Origin: Roseovarius aestuarii | GTDB taxonomy: Bacteria > Pseudomonadota > Alphaproteobacteria > Rhodobacterales > Rhodobacteraceae | Direction of reading: 5' to 3' | Length of the DNA stretch: 64,000 bases | Assembly: GCF_019966515.1 (NCBI RefSeq) | Contig: NZ_JAIMIB010000004.1 | Coordinates: 208,320 to 272,319 of the forward strand | Shown here: piece by piece, positions 27,791 to 36,862 of the stretch | Numbering within the stretch: position 1 is the stretch's first letter | How the letters are laid out: each line of letters opens with the position of its first letter | Position numbers and translations under genes: made by a program | The notes under the pieces: model-generated | Told to the model about the DNA's origin: nothing | The model's input: only the letters and a program-made list of their open reading frames with translations | The model's database searches: none

Positions 27791-28180
27791 ATGTTTGAAA
27801 AACTGGAAATCTTTCGCATGGCGCATGCTCTGGCGACCCATGCGGGCGCGCGTCAGTCTGTTGTGGCGCAGAATATGGCCAATGCCGACACGCCGGATTA
27901 TCGGGCGCGTGATGTGACGCCGTTCAAGGAAATCATCGAAAGCGGTGATTCGGGGTTTGTGCCGCGTGTGACGCGGCCAGGACATCTTCATGCTGCTGCT
28001 CTGCCCTTTGATCTGGGTATCGCCGAGGTGCGGGATGTCGAGACCGATCCTAATGGCAACTCGGTATCGCTTGAAACCGAGATGATGAAGGCGGTTGACG
28101 TGAAGCGCGAGCATGATCGCGCCCTGGCTGTCTACAAATCATCTCTCGGCGTGCTGCGATCAGCACTTGGTCGCAGGTAG
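27791..28180 (+). CDS. flgB: FlgB, proximal rod protein
   Basis: 129 residues. FlgB is the first rod subunit. The N-terminal helix with QNMANADTPDYRARDV is the rod/hook family signature in its FlgB form (ANADTP). The ATG at 27791 follows GAGGGAGAAG. First gene of the flgB-flgC-fliE-fliQ-flgF-flgG-flgA-flgH-fliL-like operon, with short spacers throughout. Confidence 0.94.
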   Translation: MFEKLEIFRMAHALATHAGARQSVVAQNMANADTPDYRARDVTPFKEIIESGDSGFVPRVTRPGHLHAAALPFDLGIAEVRDVETDPNGNSVSLETEMMKAVDVKREHDRALAVYKSSLGVLRSALGRR

Positions 28181-28191
28181 GAGCGTTCCAG

Positions 28192-28584
28192 ATGAGTGAT
28201 TTCATGAAAGCCCTTTCGGTTTCGGCGAGCGGTTTGAAAGCTCAGGCCCAGCGGTTGCGCCACGTTTCCGAAAACATCGCCAATACCGATACACCCGGCT
28301 ATCGGCGCAAAAGCGTTTCTTTTGAAACTGAATTTGGTAGCCGCGACAGTGTTGGTCGCGTCGAAACCAGCCGTGTCCATCTGGACCGCAGTGAATTGGC
28401 CAAGGTCTACGACCCCAGCCACCCTATGGCCGATGAAACCGGCTACTATGACGGGTCGAATGTGAACCTTGTCATTGAAATCGCTGACGCGCGCGAAGCG
28501 CAGCGCAGCTACGAGGCGAACCTCAAAATGTTCGATCAGGCCCGGCAGATGTCGGCCAGCCTGATGGAGCTGTTACGTCGATAA
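28192..28584 (+). CDS. flgC: FlgC, proximal rod protein
   Basis: 130 residues. The N-terminal SASGLKAQAQRLRHVSENIANTDTPGYRRK and C-terminal NLVIEIADAREAQRSYEANLKMFDQARQM are the paired coiled-coil ends of a rod subunit, with the FlgC-type HPMADETGYYDGSNVN in between. Second gene of the rod operon, 11 bases after flgB. Confidence 0.95.
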   Translation: MSDFMKALSVSASGLKAQAQRLRHVSENIANTDTPGYRRKSVSFETEFGSRDSVGRVETSRVHLDRSELAKVYDPSHPMADETGYYDGSNVNLVIEIADAREAQRSYEANLKMFDQARQMSASLMELLRR

Positions 28585-28596
28585 AGGAGATCCAGA

Positions 28597-28887
28597 ATGG
28601 ATATCAAAGCCTTAAGCGCTGTTCAGAAATATGCAGCCTCTCGTCCCGCGACTGAGCCGAATGCCAGCCAGGGCGGGGCGGGCGACGCCTTTCAGAGCCT
28701 TGCCAGGGATTTTGCGACCACGTTGCAAGAAAGCGAAAACATTGCCAAAGCAGCGATGACCGGTGAAGCAGATCCTCACGCGCTGGTGCAGGCACTGGCC
28801 CAGACAGAACTGGCCGTCGAAACAGCGGTGACCGTGCGCGACAAGGTGGTTGAGGCCTACCAGGAAATTCTGCGGATGCCGGTCTGA
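28597..28887 (+). CDS. fliE: FliE, MS-ring/rod junction protein
   Basis: 96 residues, helical. FliE sits between the MS ring and the rod and is the first export substrate. The C-terminal HALVQALAQTELAVETAVTVRDKVVEAYQEILRMPV is the conserved FliE end. AAAGGAGA precedes the ATG. Five bases separate it from fliQ. Confidence 0.94.
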   Translation: MDIKALSAVQKYAASRPATEPNASQGGAGDAFQSLARDFATTLQESENIAKAAMTGEADPHALVQALAQTELAVETAVTVRDKVVEAYQEILRMPV

Positions 28888-28891
28888 TCCT

Positions 28892-29161
28892 ATGCTGGAT
28901 GAGGTGATCTTTTTTGACACCCTGCGGCAGGGGTTGTGGGTGGCTGTGCTGATCTCGTTGCCGATCCTGTCGGTCGCGTTGCTGGCGGGTCTCACCGTCG
29001 GCCTTTTTCAGGCGCTGACATCCATTCAGGAACTGACCCTGACATTCGTACCGAAACTGGCAGCAATCGTGCTCGTCTTCTGGCTGTCGATGGCTTTCAT
29101 GACCCAGACGCTGGTCGCCTTTTTTCAAGACAGGCTGATCCCCCTGATAATAGGAGGCTGA
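28892..29161 (+). CDS. fliQ: FliQ, flagellar export gate protein
   Basis: 89 residues, the normal length. Two transmembrane helices (about 15-38 and 50-72) with GLTVGLFQALTSIQELTLTFVPK in between, the FliQ signature. It forms the FliP5Q4R1 export channel. The start at 28892 (MLDEVIFFDTLRQG) is preferred to an upstream extension inside fliE. Confidence 0.94.
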   Translation: MLDEVIFFDTLRQGLWVAVLISLPILSVALLAGLTVGLFQALTSIQELTLTFVPKLAAIVLVFWLSMAFMTQTLVAFFQDRLIPLIIGG

Positions 29162-29162
29162 C

Positions 29163-29876
29163 ATGGCAAATACCGGTTACACAACCCTGACCCGGCAATC
29201 CGGCCTGATGCGTGAAATGCAGGTTGTCGCCAACAACATCGCCAACAGCGCCACAACCGGCTATCGGCAGGAAGGGCTGGTCTTTGCCGAATTCGTGCGC
29301 GGTACCGGCGATGGTCCGTCTTTATCCATGGCCTCCGCCCACGTACGGCATACCTCGTCGCTCCAGGGGGCGTTGACCCAGACCGGTGGCAACCTGGATC
29401 TCGCCGTCGAAGGGCGTGGGTATTTCCTGATCGAAACACCGGCAGGCCAGCGATTGACACGGGCGGGGAACTTTGCGCTTTCCGCCGCGGGCGACCTCGT
29501 AACCAATGACGGCTTCCGCGTGCTGGATGCCGGTGGCGCACCGGTTTTCGTACCGCCTGACGCGACCGATCTTGGAATCTCACCTGATGGCACCGTCAGC
29601 GCAGGTGGCCGACCCCTGTCGCAAATCGGTCTGGTGCAGCCAGCCGACCCGATGGATCTGATCCGCGAGGATGGCGTGATGTTCCGCACCGAGGGCGCGC
29701 TTGAACCGGTTGAAGGTGGCCGCATTCTTCAAGGATTTCTGGAAGGCGCCAATGTCGATCCCGTCAGCCAGATTGCACGCATGATCGAGGTGCAGCGCGC
29801 TTACGAAATGGGCGCAAGCTTTCTTGATGCCGAGAACAAGCGCATGCTTTCGGCCCTAGACACATTCACCCGTTAA
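29163..29876 (+). CDS. flgF: FlgF, proximal rod protein
   Basis: 237 residues, the length of FlgF. It begins with YTTLTRQSGLMREMQVVANNIANSATTGYRQEG, carries GNLDLAVEGRGYFLIETPAG, and ends in RMIEVQRAYEMGASFLDAENKRM. One base separates it from fliQ. Rod component, exported. Confidence 0.93.
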   Translation: MANTGYTTLTRQSGLMREMQVVANNIANSATTGYRQEGLVFAEFVRGTGDGPSLSMASAHVRHTSSLQGALTQTGGNLDLAVEGRGYFLIETPAGQRLTRAGNFALSAAGDLVTNDGFRVLDAGGAPVFVPPDATDLGISPDGTVSAGGRPLSQIGLVQPADPMDLIREDGVMFRTEGALEPVEGGRILQGFLEGANVDPVSQIARMIEVQRAYEMGASFLDAENKRMLSALDTFTR

Positions 29877-29899
29877 CGAGTTAACCCAAGGAGGTGCCG

Positions 29900-30685
29900 A
29901 TGCGCGCCCTGAAGATAGCAGCAACCGGAATGGCCGCCCAGCAGATGCGGGTCGAAACTATTTCCAACAACCTCGCCAACATGTCGACCACCGGCTACAA
30001 CGCACGCCGGGCCGAGTTTTCGGACCTGCATTACCAGCAGTTTGCCCGAGCGGGCACGGTGAACGCGGCCGATGGCACGGTGTTACCGACCGGGGTGCAA
30101 CTGGGGTTGGGGGTGCGTCCGGCGGCGGTCTCAATCAATCTTCAGCAGGGGTCACTTGCGGCGACCAGCGGCGATCTAGATCTCGCGATCGACGGTAATG
30201 GCTATCTGGAAGTGACGTTGCCGTCGGGTTTGTCGGCCTATACGCGCGATGGCGCTCTCAAACGCTCCGCCGAGGGGCAGATAGTGACATCCGATGGTTT
30301 CCCGCTGACGCCCGAAATCGTGATTCCGGACGATGCGCGCAGTATCTCGATCAATCCCGCGGGTGAAGTCTTTGCCTATTTCGTCGATACGGCTGTTGCA
30401 CAATCCATCGGAGAGATCACGCTTACCAGCTTCACAAACCCCAAGGGACTGGAGGCGATTGGCAGCAACATGTTTACCGAGACCGAAGCGTCGGGACCCG
30501 CGATCGTGGCCGCGCCCGGAGAGGATGGAATGGGGACTCTGCGACAGGGTTACCTTGAGGATAGTTCGGTCGATCCGGTGCGCGAGATTACCGAGTTGAT
30601 TGAAGCGCAACGAGGTTATGAGCTGAACGCGAAAGTCATCACTGCATCCGATCAGATGCTGGGCGCGACGACGCAGATAAGATGA
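29900..30685 (+). CDS. flgG: FlgG, distal rod protein
   Basis: 261 residues. MRALKIAATGMAAQQMRVE at the start, SNNLANMSTTGYNARRAEF, GDLDLAIDGNGYLEV, and C-terminal DPVREITELIEAQRGYELNAK identify FlgG. The ATG at 29900 is preferred: AAGGAGG lies at 29888-29894. Its stop overlaps the flgA ATG by four bases. Confidence 0.95.
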   Translation: MRALKIAATGMAAQQMRVETISNNLANMSTTGYNARRAEFSDLHYQQFARAGTVNAADGTVLPTGVQLGLGVRPAAVSINLQQGSLAATSGDLDLAIDGNGYLEVTLPSGLSAYTRDGALKRSAEGQIVTSDGFPLTPEIVIPDDARSISINPAGEVFAYFVDTAVAQSIGEITLTSFTNPKGLEAIGSNMFTETEASGPAIVAAPGEDGMGTLRQGYLEDSSVDPVREITELIEAQRGYELNAKVITASDQMLGATTQIR

Positions 30686-31104
30686 TTAAACCCGGTCTTA
30701 TCATAACCTGCCTTCTGTTCGCCGGTCAGGCGGTTGCGGACACGGTGCTAGCGGTTCGGACCATCCGGCCCGGCGGTATCATCATGGCGCGCGACGTGGT
30801 GGTTGAGGCCGGGAATACTGCGGGCGCGGCAAGTGATCCGGCCGAGGTCATCGGACAGGAAGCGCGGGTGTCGCTCTACGCGGGTCGACCGATTGCGCTT
30901 GGAAATGTTGGCCCTCCCGCGCTTGTCGAGCGCAATCAGATCGTGCCGATGGTATTCGAGGTAAACGGGCTTCGGATATCAACCGAGGGGCGATCGATGT
31001 CACGTGCCGGAGCGGGCGACTTCGTACGGGTGATGAACCTTTCGTCGCGCACAACAGTGTCAGGCCGTGTCATGCCTGACGGGCGCATATTTGTTTCACA
31101 ATAG
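30682..31104 (+). CDS. flgA: FlgA, P-ring assembly chaperone
   Basis: 140 residues. Residues 1-19 are a signal peptide (MIKPGLIITCLLFAGQAVA). The mature part has RTIRPGGIIMARDVVVEAG and a C-terminal SAF-like domain with VSLYAGRPIALGNVGPPALVERNQIV, both conserved in FlgA. It is a periplasmic chaperone of FlgI, whose gene is 15 kb away. Confidence 0.92.
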   Translation: MIKPGLIITCLLFAGQAVADTVLAVRTIRPGGIIMARDVVVEAGNTAGAASDPAEVIGQEARVSLYAGRPIALGNVGPPALVERNQIVPMVFEVNGLRISTEGRSMSRAGAGDFVRVMNLSSRTTVSGRVMPDGRIFVSQ

Positions 31105-31112
31105 GATGTATC

Positions 31113-31847
31113 ATGTTTGAACGAAAAACGGGTCTTTTGCTTTGTCTGATCCTTGGCATTACGGGGTGCAGCCGTTTTGATCATATCGGTAAGCCGCCAA
31201 GTTTCACACCAACCCGGCAATCGAACGAACATGTTGCGATGCTGAACCCGGGCCTGCCCTTGAGCGCAGAGCCAGGGCGCCAGATTGATCGGGCCTCGCT
31301 TTGGAGCGGTGGCCGGCAGTCGTTGCTAGGGGACCGCCGGGCCGTTCAACGTGGCGATATCTTGACGGTGGTCATCGAAATCGACGAAGAGGCCGAGATA
31401 TCAAATTCAACCGAGCGGTCGCGGAGTGGATCGGAAACGCTCGGCGTTCCGCATTTGTATGGGATACCCCAAAGGATCAATGAGAAGCTTCCTGATGGTG
31501 CGTCACTGGACAACGCGGTCTCGATTGATTCCAAAAGCCGCTCCGGCGGTGACGGATCGGTCAGCCGCAAGGAAGAACTGACGCTGCGAGTGGCTGCGAC
31601 CATCATGGAAGTTCTGCCGAATGGCGTCCTCTCGATCCAGGGTACGCAGGAGGTGCGGGTAAATTTCGAACTGCGCGAGCTGCTGGTAAGCGGTTATGTG
31701 CGCCCGGAAGATATCTCGCGTCAGAATGAAATCACCTATGACAAGATCGCAGCAGCGCGGATTTCTTACGGTGGGCGCGGGCAGATTACCGATGTGCAGC
31801 AACCGCGCATAGGTCAGCAGGTGCTTGATGTGGTTCTGCCGTTCTAG
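31113..31847 (+). CDS. flgH: FlgH, L-ring lipoprotein
   Basis: 244 residues. The lipobox ITGC places the lipidated cysteine at residue 19. The FlgH core is clear: SLWSGGRQSLLGDRRAVQRGDILTVVIEIDEEAEISNSTERSR and NGVLSIQGTQEVRVNFELRELLVSGYVRPEDIS. It forms the outer-membrane L ring. Confidence 0.96.
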   Translation: MFERKTGLLLCLILGITGCSRFDHIGKPPSFTPTRQSNEHVAMLNPGLPLSAEPGRQIDRASLWSGGRQSLLGDRRAVQRGDILTVVIEIDEEAEISNSTERSRSGSETLGVPHLYGIPQRINEKLPDGASLDNAVSIDSKSRSGGDGSVSRKEELTLRVAATIMEVLPNGVLSIQGTQEVRVNFELRELLVSGYVRPEDISRQNEITYDKIAAARISYGGRGQITDVQQPRIGQQVLDVVLPF

Positions 31848-31856
31848 GAGGTTCGG

Positions 31857-32372
31857 ATGATTGGGAAGATATTACCTGTACTGTTGGCAGTTATTGGTAT
31901 CGGGGGGGGCGTGGGCGCCGGTCTGGCGCTCAAGCCTGAACCAAAGGATATCGATATGGCCATGGAAAACCCATGTGGGGATACGGGCTATGACATGGCG
32001 ATGTCGGATGAGATGCATAAGGATGGAGACGCCCATGGCGACATGGACACTCAGGAATATGTGAAACTGAACAATCAGTTCCTGGTGCCGGTGGTTGCCG
32101 ACCAGCTTGTTGAAGCTCTGGTTGTTATGTCGCTCAGTATCGAAGTTTCGGCCGGACAGAGCGAAATCATCTATCTGCGTGAACCCAAGCTACGCGATGC
32201 GTTTCTGCAGGTTCTTTTTGATCACGCGAACATAGGCGGTTTTCGGGGTGAATTCACCAATGCCAAGAACCTGGACGTTCTCAGGAATGCGTTGACCGAA
32301 GTGGCACAGCAAATCGTGGGCGACACGGTTAGCGGCATTTTGATTACGGATATCGCGCGTCAGGATGTGTGA
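31857..32372 (+). CDS. FliL-like protein with Met/His/Asp-rich linker
   Basis: 171 residues. An N-terminal membrane helix (about 4-26) is followed by a linker (29-66) rich in Met, His, Asp and Glu, with Cys40 and His54/His60. The C-terminal half resembles the FliL periplasmic domain (YVKLNNQFLVPVVADQLVEALVVMSLSIEV ... LRNALTEVAQQIVGDTVSGILITDIARQDV). FliL proteins ring the stator. This is the second FliL-like gene in the cluster. AGGAGG precedes the ATG at 31857. It closes the rod operon. Confidence 0.75.
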   Translation: MIGKILPVLLAVIGIGGGVGAGLALKPEPKDIDMAMENPCGDTGYDMAMSDEMHKDGDAHGDMDTQEYVKLNNQFLVPVVADQLVEALVVMSLSIEVSAGQSEIIYLREPKLRDAFLQVLFDHANIGGFRGEFTNAKNLDVLRNALTEVAQQIVGDTVSGILITDIARQDV

Positions 32373-32488
32373 GTAGCGAGAGATACGCAGGGCTCGGAAC
32401 ATCATCCCTGATTTCTGAAGCGATGACGCTGCTCTATCTTTTTGATATCGTGCGATGTCCTGGTCGAAAATCGTTTCCGATTCGCGTT

Positions 32489-32917
32489 CTACCACTCGGT
32501 TTTTTGCGACTTTAGCAGCTGTAGGGCATCCTGTGATTGTCGGTACTGTTTCTCACGACGTTGGGTTTTTTCTTGCGCAGCTCGGTCGACCAGATTCGCA
32601 GCCGCCGCCTGTTTTCCAAATGCCCGGCGCAACCCGGCCATCATATGCGCCTTTTGAGCAAGGACCTGAGCTAGCTGCGTGTTGAGGTCGGCGTGCGTGC
32701 GGCTTAGCCATCCCTCCCAGAAGACATCGGCGCCGATCTGGCGCACGGGCGTAAGCTCTGTGTGTGGCAAATTCCGGCTATTGCGCCTGCGCATCTCCAA
32801 TTCCGCGAGATCACGGCGCAGGCTTGCCTCGCGCGCATTAAGCTTCTCCACTTTTGTCAGTTCGGCCCGATAAAGCGCATCGGTCAATGAAGCCAGATCC
32901 TGCAGCGGGTCATGCAT
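32489..32917 (-). CDS. FliJ-like coiled-coil protein behind flhB
   Basis: 142 residues, highly charged and helical, with long coiled-coil stretches (LYRAELTKVEKLNAREASLRRDLAELEMRRRNS and NLVDRAAQEKTQRREKQYRQSQDALQLL). Its start shares one base with the flhB stop (TAATG). Size, coiled coil and coupling to export genes suggest a divergent FliJ or another export chaperone. There is no direct sequence match by eye, so this is inference. Confidence 0.5.
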   Translation of the reverse strand: MHDPLQDLASLTDALYRAELTKVEKLNAREASLRRDLAELEMRRRNSRNLPHTELTPVRQIGADVFWEGWLSRTHADLNTQLAQVLAQKAHMMAGLRRAFGKQAAAANLVDRAAQEKTQRREKQYRQSQDALQLLKSQKTEW

Positions 32918-34002
32918 TACCCGAAACTCTTGGCTTTACGCCGCATCATTTCGGCAAAACGGATCGCTGCGGCAACTGCGCGATAATGTTCAGGATTGAT
33001 TTCCTCACCAATCTCTGTGCCGGCGTAAACGGCGCGGGCGGTTGGCGGGTCGCTGCGCACGGGCACGCCGTTTTCCATGGCCATCTCCTTGATGGCGTGG
33101 GCCACGTGATCGACGCCCTTGGCGACACATATGGGTGCCGCACCTTTTGCCCGGCTCCATTTGAGAGCAACGGCGTAATGAGTCGGGTTAACCAGCACCA
33201 CATCAGCAGTCGGCACATCCGCCATCATCTGTTCCGAGGCGATCTGGGCACCGCGTTGACGACGTTGCTGCTTCATATGTGGATCGCCTTCCTGCTGCTT
33301 GTATTCTTCCCGAACTTCCTGATGGGACATCCGGTGCTTGCGCACGTGGTCATGACGCTGCCACAGGTAATCGATGGCCCCGACGCCCAGGGCGATGATC
33401 AGCACGACCAGCATGAATTGAATGATGATCTGCGCCATCAGCGCCCCGATGATTTTCGGGTTGCTGTGCAATGCGCCAGCCATGTCGGAAATCCGATAAG
33501 ACAGAAACGTGCCAAGAAGGATTGAGTAAAACAGGAGCTTGGCAAAGCTTTTGCCAAATTCGAACAGCCCCGAAGGTCCGTATTTGTTCTTGGCGTTCTG
33601 GATCGGATTGAGCCGTGATGCCTTGGGCGCAAGCTTGTTAGGCGCAAAGACGAAACCGCGCTGCGCCAGAACTGACAGGATGGACATGGTCGCGGGAATC
33701 AGAAACCAGCCAAGCAGGCCGAGGCAAATTGTGCCAAGCAATCTGCCGACCACACTGGGTGCATGACCATCGAAAAACAGCTCAGCCAGCGACGTGGATT
33801 GGTCGATCAATACCATCAGTGATGTACTGACCTGTTGGACCGAAGTGCTCCCGATGGCCAGGGCGGCCAGAAGAAAACCACCATAGGCCGCAGCGGTGGT
33901 CAGGTCGGCCGATCGCGCAATTTCGCCTTTCTTACGCGCCTCGTTCAGCTTGTGCTGCGTTGGCTCATGACTCTTTTCGGTATCGCTGTCTGTCTCTGCC
34001 AT
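32917..34002 (-). CDS. flhB: FlhB, export gate and substrate-switch protein
   Basis: 361 residues. Four membrane helices between about 30 and 215, then a cytoplasmic domain with the self-cleaving NPTH at 272-275 (VLVNPTHYAVAL). Cleavage switches export from hook to filament substrates together with FliK. Start and stop overlap with fliR and the FliJ-like gene by one base each. Confidence 0.96.
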   Translation of the reverse strand: MAETDSDTEKSHEPTQHKLNEARKKGEIARSADLTTAAAYGGFLLAALAIGSTSVQQVSTSLMVLIDQSTSLAELFFDGHAPSVVGRLLGTICLGLLGWFLIPATMSILSVLAQRGFVFAPNKLAPKASRLNPIQNAKNKYGPSGLFEFGKSFAKLLFYSILLGTFLSYRISDMAGALHSNPKIIGALMAQIIIQFMLVVLIIALGVGAIDYLWQRHDHVRKHRMSHQEVREEYKQQEGDPHMKQQRRQRGAQIASEQMMADVPTADVVLVNPTHYAVALKWSRAKGAAPICVAKGVDHVAHAIKEMAMENGVPVRSDPPTARAVYAGTEIGEEINPEHYRAVAAAIRFAEMMRRKAKSFG

Positions 34003-34775
34003 CAGCCGCCTCCGAAGGGGTTGACAATGAAAGTCTCAATCGCCTTGACCCAGATCGTCAGCATGGTCGGTGCAAGCAGAAGCAAAAGACCTAGACCACC
34101 AGCGGTGATCACGGGCGCGCCGACAAATACCACCATCATCTGTGGCATGGCCCGGTTGATGATACCCAACGTCAAATTATACAGAACCGAAACGATGACG
34201 AACGGGGCTGCCAGCGTGAAGGCGAGCGCAAAAGAGGCGGCGACTTGCCGGATGCCCCAGGCGGTTACGGCGGCCGCGTCGGGCAGTTCTGCCACGGGAA
34301 AGAGATTGTAGGTCAGAACTACCATCTCGGCCACGCGTACATGCAGCCCAAGCATCATCGCCAGGGCCAACCCGCCGACAACCAGCAGATGCCCGATGGC
34401 AGGTAAAGGCGTGACCCCCGCATTGCCAAGGATCTGCGCAAGTGACGTTGCCTGTGCCGCGATAGAGCCAGCGGTTTGCAATGCCAGAAGGAATAGCCGG
34501 ATGCCGATACCGATCACCAGCCCGATCACGGTTTCGCTCAGGACCAGCCAGGCGAGTGGCGGTGGTTGGCGGGTCGCCTCTGCTATCAGGGGCGCGATAG
34601 CTGGCGCGACGACGACGGTGAACATGATTGCGACGACCAATTTGACACGAGCGGGCACCGAGCGTTCTCCGAATCCCGGAAACAGCGACATGATGGGCCC
34701 GACACGTAGGAAGACAATGAAATGCAGCCACAGGATGTCCCGCGAAATCTGGAGGAGGTCTGCCGCTGCATTCAT
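34002..34775 (-). CDS. fliR: FliR, export gate protein
   Basis: 257 residues, six membrane segments. FliR signatures: FLRVGPIMSLFPGFGERSVPARVKL near the N-terminus and VFVGAPVITAGGLGLLLLLAPTMLTIWV near the C-terminus. Part of the FliPQR channel. Overlaps flhA by four bases and flhB by one, in the order flhA-fliR-flhB. Confidence 0.95.
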   Translation of the reverse strand: MNAAADLLQISRDILWLHFIVFLRVGPIMSLFPGFGERSVPARVKLVVAIMFTVVVAPAIAPLIAEATRQPPPLAWLVLSETVIGLVIGIGIRLFLLALQTAGSIAAQATSLAQILGNAGVTPLPAIGHLLVVGGLALAMMLGLHVRVAEMVVLTYNLFPVAELPDAAAVTAWGIRQVAASFALAFTLAAPFVIVSVLYNLTLGIINRAMPQMMVVFVGAPVITAGGLGLLLLLAPTMLTIWVKAIETFIVNPFGGG

Positions 34776-36859
34776 GCCGCGGCAACGCCAACAAGAGATG
34801 GCTTGGTATCGAGCCCGATCTCTTCAAATGACAGAACCGGGTTTGAAATATCGCGGGCCGACAGCACTGTTCGCAGGAAGCGGCGCCGGAGGGTGGAGGT
34901 GACGATCGCCGGATACATACCTTGTTCGCTGGCGCGGGTTACCTGTTCCGAAATCGAAGCCGTGAGAGAATTGAATATCTCAGGGGGTAGTGCCACATCC
35001 ATTCGGCCACGATCATTGTCAATCTGATACGTCGTGAATGTATCTTCCCATTCAGGGGCCAGCTGGATCAGGGGCAGGCTACCATCCGGACGTTGCAGGT
35101 TGGCAACAAGCTGAAATCCCAACCTTTGGCGAACATGTTCGCAAATGACTTCCACCTGGGTGTGCAACTGGCGGGCCTCCGCCGTGGCTTCGATAACAAG
35201 AGGAAGGTTGCGTATCGAGACCTGCTCGGCCAGCAACAAGCGCAGCACCGCATGCAGCAGATCAGATGGGACGCGATCAGGAATCATTTCATCCAGTAGT
35301 TTCCGATTGGCGTCGGCTCGTTTCTGGTCAGATAGGTTGACCATTTCATCCAACAGCCGGCGCATTGCCTTCATTGTCAGCAACCGGCTGAGGTTTCTCT
35401 TGATGACTTCCAGCAAATGCGTGGCCAGCACCTCGGTCGGTGCGACAAGTGTGGTGCCGCTTAAGGCGGCCGCGTCACGGGCGTCGTCGGAAATCCAACG
35501 AGCGGGCGCGCCATAGACCGGCTCGGTGACGTTCTCGCCCGCGGGCAGCGCAGCGTTGTTGTCGGGGTCGAGGGCGAGTATTTGATCCGTCCGCAGGATG
35601 GCCCGTGCCTGTTCGACCCCCTGTATGCGGATGACATATGTACCTGTCGGCAGCGTCGGGTCGTCGGTCAGCCGAATTTCCGGCAGGATCAACCCGTAAA
35701 ACGTGGCGACATGTGTTCTCATATTCGAGATGCGCGCATCGAGGCCGACACCGGGATCAAGCACCATGTTGACAAGGTCCGGTGCGAACTCGACGTGGAT
35801 ATCGTCAAGTTCCAGAATGTCCCCGAGGGATTTTTCCGCCAATTGTTCAGTGAGGTGCGCGTCCTGCCCTTCGGACATGTCCTCCTGTTTGTTCATGCGG
35901 AATAGCAGGATTGCCGATGTGCCAAGAGCCACACCGCCAAGCATGAAAGGCACGAACGGCAAGCCGGGCACGAGAGCAAACAATACCATCAGAACGGCCA
36001 CGGTCGCCATTGCAGCAGGGTGGCGCGTCAATTGCATGACCAGGGTCTTGTCCGTGGCACCCTGGGCGCCGCCGCGTGCCAACAGCAGTGCCGAGGCGAT
36101 CGAAATCACAACGGCCGGGATTTGTGTGACCAGCCCGTCCCCGACCGTCAGGATTGTGTAGGTCTCAAAGGCTGTGCTGAGCGGCATGTCGTGCACCACA
36201 ATGCCCATGATCAACCCCATGACCAGATTCAGAAGCGTGATCAGCAGGCCCGCAATCGCATCACCCTTGACGAATTTGGACGCGCCATCAAGTGAGCCGA
36301 AAAAGGTTGTCTCTTGCTGCTCGCGCTCACGGCGTTCCTTGGCTTCCTGATGGTTGATTGCGCCCGCCGACATGTCGCTGTCGATCGCCAATTGCTTGCC
36401 GGGCATGCCGTCGAGCGCGAAACGAGCACCAACCTCCGCCATGCGGGCGGCGCCCTTCGTGATCACCATGAAATTGACGATCATCAGCACCCCGAAAACA
36501 ACAAGGCCCAGAAATACGCTGCCCCCCATGACAAAATTGGCAAAACCCTGGATCACGTCGCCGGCCGCGTCGGTGCCGGTATGTCCCTGGCCGATGATGA
36601 GTTTGGTCGACGAGACGTTCAGTGAAAGCCTCAGCATCAAGGATGCCAGCAGGATTGTCGGGAAGGCCGAAAAATCGAGCGGTTTTTCGATAAACAGGGT
36701 GACGGTGAATATCAGGATTGCCAGCGCGAAGGACGCCGCCAAGCCAACATCCAGGACCCAGGCCGGTACCGGCAAGATCATCATGACGATGATCGCCATG
36801 AGGGCGAGGGCGAGCAAGACCGTGGGCTGAAAAAGATCGCTGATGGAAAATGTCTTCAT
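34772..36859 (-). CDS. flhA: FlhA, export gate protein
   Basis: 695 residues, the usual FlhA length. Eight membrane helices in the first ~330 residues with the FHIPEP-type cytoplasmic loop (FVMGGSVFLGLVVFGVLMIVNFMVITKGAARMAEVGARFALDGMPGKQLAIDSD). The large C-terminal domain binds chaperone-substrate complexes. Just downstream of the transglycosylase gene and overlapping fliR. Confidence 0.97.
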   Translation of the reverse strand: MKTFSISDLFQPTVLLALALMAIIVMMILPVPAWVLDVGLAASFALAILIFTVTLFIEKPLDFSAFPTILLASLMLRLSLNVSSTKLIIGQGHTGTDAAGDVIQGFANFVMGGSVFLGLVVFGVLMIVNFMVITKGAARMAEVGARFALDGMPGKQLAIDSDMSAGAINHQEAKERREREQQETTFFGSLDGASKFVKGDAIAGLLITLLNLVMGLIMGIVVHDMPLSTAFETYTILTVGDGLVTQIPAVVISIASALLLARGGAQGATDKTLVMQLTRHPAAMATVAVLMVLFALVPGLPFVPFMLGGVALGTSAILLFRMNKQEDMSEGQDAHLTEQLAEKSLGDILELDDIHVEFAPDLVNMVLDPGVGLDARISNMRTHVATFYGLILPEIRLTDDPTLPTGTYVIRIQGVEQARAILRTDQILALDPDNNAALPAGENVTEPVYGAPARWISDDARDAAALSGTTLVAPTEVLATHLLEVIKRNLSRLLTMKAMRRLLDEMVNLSDQKRADANRKLLDEMIPDRVPSDLLHAVLRLLLAEQVSIRNLPLVIEATAEARQLHTQVEVICEHVRQRLGFQLVANLQRPDGSLPLIQLAPEWEDTFTTYQIDNDRGRMDVALPPEIFNSLTASISEQVTRASEQGMYPAIVTSTLRRRFLRTVLSARDISNPVLSFEEIGLDTKPSLVGVAAA

Positions 36860-36862
36860 GGC

